The position numbers and the translations under genes were made by a program. Below, in pieces: positions 1 through 5,293 of a DNA stretch of 5,293 nt. Under the pieces are notes generated by a model. That model was not told the origin of the DNA, did not search any database, and saw nothing but the letters and a program-made list of their open reading frames with translations. This DNA comes from Bacteroidia bacterium (GTDB lineage: Bacteria; Bacteroidota; Bacteroidia; Bacteroidales; UBA5342): NCBI GenBank assembly GCA_030433225.1, contig JAUIMD010000175.1, forward strand, positions 1 through 5,293, in the 5' to 3' direction. How positions within the stretch are numbered: position 1 is the stretch's first letter; each line of letters begins with the position of its first letter.

Positions 1-1668
1 CACATCTTCCATTTGAAACGTAAGGGTGTTTTCCCCTTCGTTCAGGTAACTGGAAAAAAAGCGGAAGGTTTTAAGCTGGTAACGTCCTCCCTGGTTGGCA
101 CTGCGGTAAACGCTGGCATCGTTGCCGCCATTAATTCTTCCAATAATACGGTTGTTCATGTACACGTCAACAGTGGGGCTGCTGGCGGCTCCGGCAATGG
201 CCACCTTCAGGTACGAAAATCGGCTTATTTCTTCCCGGTTATGGGTAAAACGGATGTTCCACTTTCCTTCTTTGGTTTGGGCATAGTACCAGTTCTGGTC
301 CGGTTCGCTTTCGCCAATGGTGTAGGTGAGGTTGGCAGGAACCCGATCCCACATGCCGTACGCGCGAGGTTCATCGGCCAGGCGGAATTCACGCGCGGTA
401 CGGTCGGGCGTTCCCAGTTGCCAAACGAGCTGACCAAATTTTTCAGGCACCACCGAAAGTACACCCAAATCCACCGACTCGCCTGATACTTCGATGTTTT
501 CAAATTCCAGTTCGTCAAACATTTCTCCTTCGGTGGCAAATACATATAGGCTATACTTATTTTCGCGCACATGGGGGAGGGTAAAATGGCCGTTGGCATC
601 GGCCTTTGTCCAATACATGTAATCTTTTCCTTGTTCGTACAATGTGCTTCCGTGTTCGGCCAGCACCACCATCATATATTCGGGCGAAAGGTCAAAATAC
701 GGTTGCAACTGCCCGTGTACCGTTGTTCGTTGGGTCGGGTAAAGCGGGTTTTCCATCCAGGTGTAGGGCCATGCTGCCTGTTCCTGTTGTGCATAGTTTT
801 TGGCGTCTTCTATCAGTTCCTCCTTGCTGTTACCGGCGTTCGCATAAATAAAAAAGGGACCGTATATCTTTTCTTCGCCCGGTTCCAGGTGTAAGGTTCC
901 GGCCCCAAAGTGCTGCCCCTGCAACATTTTAAGGGCAAGGGGTGTTTTGCTGGTTCCATGCACCATTAGTTCTTGTTTCATGGGGCCACCGTTCAGGTAT
1001 TCGTCGCTGGAGGATACCACCCAAACCCCGGTTTCCTCATTACACAAGCCATGCACTATGTCGTTATCCACATAATTGGCCCAATCGTATTTCGTATAAA
1101 TGCTGCCATCGCGCAGGCGGTAGGTCGCATCCATAATTTCTTCCACATTGGTAAGGTCGGCCGGAGATACCATGGGGCCTTGTTGTGCATCACTTACATA
1201 GGCATAGGTAAACTGATCCGGATCCACCCGAAAAACTACCCGCATTTCGGCCACGCTTACCGGGCTTCGGCTACCTTTCAGGGTAATGTAACAATAGGCT
1301 CCAGGCACATCTTTCAACAAAATGTACGACTGCTCCACAAGGAGTTCTCCACTTAGTTTTTCGTGTTTTATTTCCACCAAGCTGTCTGTAAGTCGTGTAA
1401 CCGATGCCTTGTGGGGAGCAAGCTCATTGTAGGTGTCTGAATTGTAACTAAAGTAGAAACGCCCGCCATTATCTGCATTTACCACATCCTTTCCATTCAA
1501 AGAAAAATAAGTGACATGGCCCTTACTGTTAATCTTTACATCAATGATACCGTTGGACATTTCGGCGGATTTATCGCTGTTAACGGTGGCCGTAATTTCC
1601 TGGGCGGAAAGGGTTGGAAGCAAAAACAGGCAAGTTGCCAAAATGAGGGACAGACGTTGAAAATACAT
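1..1668 (-). CDS. Rhamnogalacturonan lyase, polysaccharide lyase family 4 (C-terminus cut by window edge)
   Basis: The visible 556 codons read without a stop from ATG 1668-1666 to the left edge. An in-frame TAA at 1678-1680 makes this the first possible ATG. Residues 1-22 form a signal peptide (hydrophobic core LSLILATCLFLLPTLSA, likely cut before QE), so the protein is exported. Residues 23 to about 315 match the PL4 catalytic beta-sandwich, with family-like motifs TKYDW (192-196), DNDIVHG (201-207), SDEYLNGGPMKQ (221-232) and YGPFFIY (269-275). Residues 316-405 resemble the fibronectin-III-like domain II. Residues 410-556 resemble the jelly-roll domain III (PDRTAREF 421-428, YGMWDR 437-442, YTIG 449-452, NEGENTLTF 543-551). 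These resemble plant and fungal PL4 enzymes, which cleave the RG-I backbone by beta-elimination. By spacing to the Aspergillus enzyme as I recall it, Lys193 and His253 are the likely catalytic base and acid. Probably only a few tens of residues are missing, unless a sorting domain follows. Family assignment is strong; substrate is inferred from the family. Confidence 0.93.
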   Translation of the reverse strand, partial: MYFQRLSLILATCLFLLPTLSAQEITATVNSDKSAEMSNGIIDVKINSKGHVTYFSLNGKDVVNADNGGRFYFSYNSDTYNELAPHKASVTRLTDSLVEIKHEKLSGELLVEQSYILLKDVPGAYCYITLKGSRSPVSVAEMRVVFRVDPDQFTYAYVSDAQQGPMVSPADLTNVEEIMDATYRLRDGSIYTKYDWANYVDNDIVHGLCNEETGVWVVSSSDEYLNGGPMKQELMVHGTSKTPLALKMLQGQHFGAGTLHLEPGEEKIYGPFFIYANAGNSKEELIEDAKNYAQQEQAAWPYTWMENPLYPTQRTTVHGQLQPYFDLSPEYMMVVLAEHGSTLYEQGKDYMYWTKADANGHFTLPHVRENKYSLYVFATEGEMFDELEFENIEVSGESVDLGVLSVVPEKFGQLVWQLGTPDRTAREFRLADEPRAYGMWDRVPANLTYTIGESEPDQNWYYAQTKEGKWNIRFTHNREEISRFSYLKVAIAGAASSPTVDVYMNNRIIGRINGGNDASVYRSANQGGRYQLKTFRFFSSYLNEGENTLTFQMEDV

Positions 1669-1683
1669 AGGGACTTTTTATAC

Positions 1684-1696
1684 TTAGCGGTTAAAT
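1684..1696 (+). repeat. 13-bp direct repeat TTAGCGGTTAAAT, lyase-side copy
   Basis: It matches the sequence at 1922-1934 at 12 of 13 positions (G versus A at the sixth base), in the same orientation. This copy ends 16 bp upstream of the lyase ATG, within the presumed leader near the ribosome entry region. It may be a shared regulatory element or chance similarity in AT-rich DNA. Confidence 0.35.
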
Positions 1697-1709
1697 TTTA
1701 TAAGGTAAT

Positions 1710-1736
1710 GAGCATGGCTTTTTTTGAAGCCATCTC
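1710..1736 (-). repeat. Stem-loop in the presumed lyase mRNA leader
   Basis: On the plus strand the arm ATGGCTT (1714-1720) is the exact reverse complement of AAGCCAT (1727-1733), with a 6-base loop. GAG (1710-1712) pairs with CTC (1734-1736) across one unpaired C at 1713, giving a ten-pair stem with a single bulge. It lies 42-68 bp upstream of the lyase ATG, inside the leader if the -7 box at 1787-1794 is right. No run of U follows it in either direction, so it does not look like an intrinsic terminator. A role in mRNA stability or translation is a guess. Confidence 0.55.
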
Positions 1737-1786
1737 AGGCAGGCCATCTTTCCGTTTTCTCCGAATTACAGGATTTACAGCCGGGA

Positions 1787-1794
1787 CAAAGATA
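1787..1794 (-). promoter_or_regulatory. Candidate Bacteroidota -7 box for the lyase gene
   Basis: Read on the minus strand this is TATCTTTG, an exact match to the Bacteroidota sigma-ABfr -7 consensus TAnnTTTG. It would put the transcription start near 1780 and give a leader of about 110 nt before the lyase ATG. I see no good TTTG at the usual -33 distance. That is compatible with a promoter needing an activator, such as the neighbouring regulator, but it also weakens the call. Confidence 0.45.
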
Positions 1795-1806
1795 AGGGTT
1801 CCTCTA

Positions 1807-1814
1807 AACCGGTT
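1807..1814. promoter_or_regulatory. AACCGGTT palindrome, copy 1 (possible operator half of a pair)
   Basis: A perfect 8-bp palindrome that recurs inside the 12-bp palindrome at 1851-1862, 46 bp centre to centre. This copy would sit around -30 relative to the presumed lyase transcription start, overlapping where a -33 element belongs. Protein binding is inferred only from symmetry, repetition and position. Confidence 0.35.
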
Positions 1815-1850
1815 CAGGAGAATAGTGCGCCATCCTAGCAAATTTGTACG

Positions 1851-1862
1851 AAAACCGGTTTT
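1851..1862. promoter_or_regulatory. 12-bp perfect palindrome AAAACCGGTTTT (possible operator)
   Basis: The symmetry is exact over 12 bp and contains the AACCGGTT core also found at 1807-1814. It lies about 75 bp upstream of the presumed lyase transcription start and about 135 bp upstream of the sensor-kinase ATG, so it could serve either promoter. Its right end overlaps the TTTTGTGA tandem repeat. The binding protein is unknown. Confidence 0.4.
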
Positions 1863-1882
1863 GTGACGAATTTTGTGAAAGA
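1859..1882 (+). repeat. Tandem direct repeat of a 12-bp unit (TTTTGTGA core)
   Basis: TTTTGTGACGAA (1859-1870) is followed directly by TTTTGTGAAAGA (1871-1882). The first eight bases are identical, ten of twelve match overall, and the spacing is slightly over one helical turn. AraC-family regulators, the usual output domain of HTCS proteins, often bind direct repeats. That makes this a candidate binding site for the divergent regulator, but the link is inferred. Confidence 0.45.
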
Positions 1883-1921
1883 AAGTTGCTGCTTCATGTA
1901 AATTAAAGAATAACCCTTAAG

Positions 1922-1934
1922 TTAGCAGTTAAAT
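1922..1934 (+). repeat. 13-bp direct repeat TTAGCAGTTAAAT, kinase-side copy
   Basis: Partner of the copy at 1684-1696, with one mismatch. It lies about 62 bp upstream of the sensor-kinase ATG at 1997, a typical place for a promoter or operator element. I found no exact TAnnTTTG box nearby for the plus strand, so the kinase promoter itself is not located. Confidence 0.35.
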
Positions 1935-1996
1935 CGGATGGGTGGCTGCATTTCATGCGGCAACGGACCTGTTCCTTCGGTTTTGGTATTGGACGT

Positions 1997-4900
1997 ATGG
2001 GTAAGAAAATATGCATTTTGTGGGCTTTATGGGGGATATTCTTAGCGGGATATGCGCAACCGGTGTGCACTTTTAAACCCTACAATTTTAATGATGGCTA
2101 CCTGAACGGCTCTTTTTTAGACATGACACAAACCAATGCCGGGCTGCTTTGGATTGCCTCACGCAACGGCCTTATTAAATTTGACGGATACACCTTTTCC
2201 TATGTCCCCTTGCTTACAACCCAGGGAACGTACCTGGCATCATCCGAAATAAATGAGATTATCGAAAACTCAGAGGGCAACCTCTGGTGCAGAAACAGCG
2301 ATGGGCGTCCCTATTTGTTTTTAACCGACGTGGAGCGCTTTGTAGACCTCCACGAAAACCTAACTGCCGAAAATCTTCCCCGGGAAAGTGTGGATCTGAT
2401 TCAGCCCCTGAAGAAGGGAGTTACCTGGATATTGTATAAAGACGGTACGGCACTGCGGGTGCAGGATAGCCTCATACGCACAGCAAAAGGCGTTGAAAAA
2501 ATCCATTACCCGAACGAGATGATTGCTAAAGTGTACCAGGACCGTGATGGAGACGAATGGATTTTTACCGATACCAACATGCACGTAATGGGAGCGAAAA
2601 AGGTGAATGCTTCCATCCCGTACTTTCATGCCGCCGATGTGCACGGCACTTTGTATTTTACCGATTTTGACCATAATCTGGGCCGATACAATCCAACATC
2701 AGAGACCATTGAACCGGTGCACATTCCCTTTTCCCCTTCCAAAATTTCCAGCATTCGCGGTATAAAAGAGCATACGCTGGCCATTGCTACCAATAGCCAG
2801 GGCCTGTTGCTTTACAACCTTTCCACAAAAACGTTTCGTCAGGTAAGGGTGGATATAGCGCCCCATGCCAAAAACCAGATTTTTCGCTTGGCACAGGATC
2901 CGTCCGGTGATGTATGGATGTGGAACGGTGATCCCGGAATATTGCATTACGATGCGCATACCGAGGAAGTACGTATTTTACATGCCCCGCAAAAACCCTA
3001 CATCCGGCACCAGGATGCCAACAAACCCATGTTCCATATTGATCGGCAGGGAACGGTTTGGGTGATACCAAAAGGCGAAAACCTGTGTTATTACAACCGG
3101 GATACGCGCCAATTGACCTATGCCACGATAAAAGAAGACGGGAGGGATGTGCCGCTGGCACCTCCTGTACGCTTTTCGTACTGGGATAAGCAAGGGAATT
3201 ACTGGCTGGACAATCACAAAACCCTGTGTAAAGTATCTTTTTTCCCGGCCAATTATTCGCTTATACCCAAAGAAGAAGACGAATACGAGGTACGTGCGCT
3301 TATGCAGGATAAACGTGGAAATTTTTGGGTGGGATGCAAAAATAACCGGTTGAAACTGCTGGATGAAAACTACCGCCTATTGGGGTATTTTGACGAGAAT
3401 GGCCAGCTTTCGAAGGAGGTGATTCCATTTAAAGGCAACATTTATGCCATGCACGAAGATAGTGCAGGCCGCGTGTATATGGGCACCCGCAACCGTGGTT
3501 TGTACACATTTACGCCCACGGGAACTGAACCTTATGCCTACCGGGCCACCAATTATCAGCAAAACCTTGAACAGCCTTACAGCATTTCCAGCAACAGCAT
3601 TTATTCTATTTTGGAGGATTCGGCGGGCAGAATATGGCTGGGAACCTACGGCGGAGGCATCAACCTGGTGCGGGAACAAGGGGATTCGCTGGAATTTTTA
3701 CATCCCGAAAATACCTTTTCTTCCTATCCCGTAGCGCATTTTTCAACCGTTCGTAACCTCAGCCAAATTAGCAAAAATGCCTTGTTGGTAGGAACCAAAA
3801 AAGGCGTATTGGTATGGCAGTATAATCCCGACAATCCTAAGGAAAGCCGTGGTTTTTATGATCAATCCCCTGTGCAGGAGACGTTTCCGGTTACCGGGAA
3901 AGACGTTTTTTATACCTATACCGATCAGCAGGGAAACTCGTATGCCATTGTGCAAAACGGCGGAGTTCAAAAGTTACAGCCGGCCACCCTTTTTACCGAT
4001 AGGCCGCAAATGAAAGAACTGTCGAAAGAGAACAGTTTTCCGGCCAATTTCGGACTTTCCATGTTGGCGGATACCAATGACATAAAGTGGGTAATTTGCC
4101 GGCAGGGCTTATTGCGCCTGGGAGCTACGGAGTTGCAAATGGATTTTTTCAACAACCCCGTAATGCAGCAAAACCTGGTTTTTTCGGAGGCTGCCCCTTT
4201 ACGGTCGCGAAGCGGGAAAATTGTGATGGGGACCGACCAGGGAATTTTAGAATTCAACCCTTACATGGCGCTGCATTACAGCCGCGAAACGTCCATTGTA
4301 TTTACCCGTATTGTTGTGCAGGGCGCCCCGGTAGCAACCAGTCCGCACAACCTAACCAACCTGGTACTTGAGCCCGGGCAGCGAAACCTGGTGTTGCAAT
4401 TTGCCCGCTTGGATTTTGCAGAGCCTGCCAACATTAAGTATGCCTATAAACTGGAAGGGCTGGATGACACCTGGCAATATTCAGGTGCAAACCGTTCAGC
4501 CAGTTATACCAACCTGGCGCCCGGAAATTACCGGTTTATGGTAAAAGCCACCAACAGTAACGGCTTGTGGGAAGACACACCGCGCATGTTAAACATCCGC
4601 ATAGAACCCCGCTTTATGGAAACCCGTTTGGCCAAGGTGGTGATTGTTCTGGTCATTTTGCTGGTGGTAGTTGCATCGGTGTACATTGTTTTTACCATTT
4701 ACCGCCTGCGCTATGCCGTAAACATGGAAAAGCAAATGGCCGAACTGAAAATGAAGTTTTTTACCGACGTATCTCACGAGTTGCGCACCCCGCTTACCCT
4801 GATTTCTGGTCCGGTAACGGATGTGCTGGAAAACGAGCCCATAACCGATGATGCGCGACAGCATTTAACCCTGGTAAAGAAAAATACCGACCGTATGCTG

Positions 4901-5293
4901 CGTATGGTAAACCAAATGCTGGACGTGCGGCGCATTCAATCGCGCAAAACCCGCTTGTGCATTGAAGAGCTGGAAGTGCACGGCTATTTACGCCGGGTAA
5001 TGGAAGGTTTCCAGTTTGTGGCGCGCGATAAGCAAATTGCTTTTAACCTGGAGGCCTCCGGTAACGGGCTTGCCCTGTGGTCAGACAAGGATAAGCTGGA
5101 GAAAATTGTATACAACCTGCTGTCAAACGCCTTTAAATATTCGGCCAACCGTACCCGTGTTACCGTTCAGGTGGAGGCAGATGCGCAACACGTGTACATT
5201 CATGTGCAGGACCAGGGCGAAGGCATCCTGCCGCAAAAGCTCGAAAGGTTATTTAAACGTTTCGAAACGCATGCAACGCCGCGTTTGGGAGGA
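1997..5293 (+). CDS. Hybrid two-component system sensor kinase (HTCS type), cut after the start of its HATPase domain
   Basis: The 1099 visible codons read open to the right edge. Residues 1-20 are a signal peptide (MGKK, hydrophobic stretch, GYA before Q21). Residues 21 to about 760 form the periplasmic sensor, built from repeated propeller segments of the form G-x-x-W-x-G-T-x-x-G-(L/I). These start near 49, 94, 141, 185, 217, 259, 304, 352, 400, 441, 491, 544 (GRIWLGTYGGGINL), 596, 646, 695 and 740 (GKIVMGTDQGILEFNP), consistent with two seven-bladed propellers. A Y_Y_Y domain follows at about 799-870 (YAYKLEGLDDTW 815-826). One membrane span lies at about 881-901. The HisKA box is FFTDVSHELRTPLTLI with phospho-accepting His927. 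The HATPase N box is IVYNLLSNAFKYS (Asn1044) and the G1 box is DQGEGI (1072-1077). HTCS proteins usually continue with a receiver and an AraC-type DNA-binding domain; neither is visible, so a plain kinase remains possible. Divergence from a PL4 lyase suggests it senses pectic RG-I fragments and activates that locus. Confidence 0.93.
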   Translation, partial: MGKKICILWALWGIFLAGYAQPVCTFKPYNFNDGYLNGSFLDMTQTNAGLLWIASRNGLIKFDGYTFSYVPLLTTQGTYLASSEINEIIENSEGNLWCRNSDGRPYLFLTDVERFVDLHENLTAENLPRESVDLIQPLKKGVTWILYKDGTALRVQDSLIRTAKGVEKIHYPNEMIAKVYQDRDGDEWIFTDTNMHVMGAKKVNASIPYFHAADVHGTLYFTDFDHNLGRYNPTSETIEPVHIPFSPSKISSIRGIKEHTLAIATNSQGLLLYNLSTKTFRQVRVDIAPHAKNQIFRLAQDPSGDVWMWNGDPGILHYDAHTEEVRILHAPQKPYIRHQDANKPMFHIDRQGTVWVIPKGENLCYYNRDTRQLTYATIKEDGRDVPLAPPVRFSYWDKQGNYWLDNHKTLCKVSFFPANYSLIPKEEDEYEVRALMQDKRGNFWVGCKNNRLKLLDENYRLLGYFDENGQLSKEVIPFKGNIYAMHEDSAGRVYMGTRNRGLYTFTPTGTEPYAYRATNYQQNLEQPYSISSNSIYSILEDSAGRIWLGTYGGGINLVREQGDSLEFLHPENTFSSYPVAHFSTVRNLSQISKNALLVGTKKGVLVWQYNPDNPKESRGFYDQSPVQETFPVTGKDVFYTYTDQQGNSYAIVQNGGVQKLQPATLFTDRPQMKELSKENSFPANFGLSMLADTNDIKWVICRQGLLRLGATELQMDFFNNPVMQQNLVFSEAAPLRSRSGKIVMGTDQGILEFNPYMALHYSRETSIVFTRIVVQGAPVATSPHNLTNLVLEPGQRNLVLQFARLDFAEPANIKYAYKLEGLDDTWQYSGANRSASYTNLAPGNYRFMVKATNSNGLWEDTPRMLNIRIEPRFMETRLAKVVIVLVILLVVVASVYIVFTIYRLRYAVNMEKQMAELKMKFFTDVSHELRTPLTLISGPVTDVLENEPITDDARQHLTLVKKNTDRMLRMVNQMLDVRRIQSRKTRLCIEELEVHGYLRRVMEGFQFVARDKQIAFNLEASGNGLALWSDKDKLEKIVYNLLSNAFKYSANRTRVTVQVEADAQHVYIHVQDQGEGILPQKLERLFKRFETHATPRLGG

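Larger units (their letters stand above)
1669..1996. other. Divergent intergenic control region
   Basis: These 328 bp separate the start codons of the two divergent genes and must hold both promoters. I see no credible gene here. The open frame on the plus strand reaching 1866 begins inside the lyase gene and resembles nothing I know. The region is rich in short palindromes and direct repeats, listed separately. They cluster between 1807 and 1882, upstream of the presumed lyase promoter. No transcription terminator is present, as expected where two genes diverge. Confidence 0.85.

Noticed and set aside
13..486. Plus-strand open frame of 157 codons
   Set aside because: It is antisense to the PL4 lyase, whose continuous minus-strand frame has clear family motifs. 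The plus-strand translation resembles nothing recognisable.
973..1356. Plus-strand open frame of 127 codons
   Set aside because: A shadow of the lyase coding frame on the opposite strand, with no start signal or domain.
1710..1736. Intrinsic terminator
   Set aside because: The stem-loop lacks a U-run on either strand and sits between divergent genes, where no transcript should end.
1729..1749. GCCATCT repeated at 1729-1735 and 1743-1749
   Set aside because: Only seven bases, and one copy is part of the stem-loop arm; chance is sufficient to explain it.
1516..1866. Plus-strand open frame crossing from the lyase gene into the intergenic region
   Set aside because: Half of it is antisense to the lyase signal-peptide region and the rest covers the control region. 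There is no recognisable protein or plausible start context.
1872..1906. Possible plus-strand promoter: TTTG at 1872-1875 and TAAATTAA at 1899-1906
   Set aside because: The second element matches only four of the six fixed positions of TAnnTTTG and the spacing is slightly long. It is too weak to annotate.
2787..3161. Minus-strand open frame of 124 codons
   Set aside because: Antisense to the sensor-kinase propeller, which has repeated W/G-T motifs in its own frame.
4087..4371. Plus-strand open frame of 94 codons in another frame
   Set aside because: Overlaps the last propeller segments of the sensor kinase and has no independent support.

Overview
The window looks like chromosomal DNA of a member of the Bacteroidota (moderate GC content, no strong Shine-Dalgarno sequences, an exact Bacteroidota-type -7 box, and a SusR/HTCS-type sensor). 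It holds two long, divergently transcribed genes. Both are cut by the window edges and they are separated by a 328-bp intergenic region. I cannot name the genus.

Left part (1-1668, minus strand): the first 556 codons of a secreted family PL4 rhamnogalacturonan lyase. It has a signal peptide, the catalytic beta-sandwich, a fibronectin-III-like domain and most of the C-terminal carbohydrate-binding-like jelly-roll. Enzymes of this family cleave the rhamnose-galacturonic acid backbone of pectic rhamnogalacturonan I (RG-I) by beta-elimination.

Middle (1669-1996): a divergent control region. It contains an exact TAnnTTTG box facing the lyase, a stem-loop in the presumed lyase leader, two AACCGGTT palindromes (one extended to a perfect 12-bp palindrome), a tandem TTTTGTGA repeat, and a 13-bp sequence (TTAGCRGTTAAAT) present once near each gene.

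Right part (1997-5293, plus strand): the first 1099 codons of a membrane-spanning sensor kinase of the hybrid two-component (HTCS) type. In order it has a signal peptide, a long two-beta-propeller periplasmic sensor, a Y_Y_Y domain, one membrane span, a HisKA domain with phospho-accepting His927, and the start of the HATPase domain. The receiver and AraC-type DNA-binding domains expected of an HTCS would lie beyond the right edge.

Together the two genes look like one edge of a polysaccharide utilization locus for RG-I. The sensor would detect pectin fragments in the periplasm and switch on the lyase and its partners. The architecture is a known type. The least explained part is the repeat-rich divergent control region.
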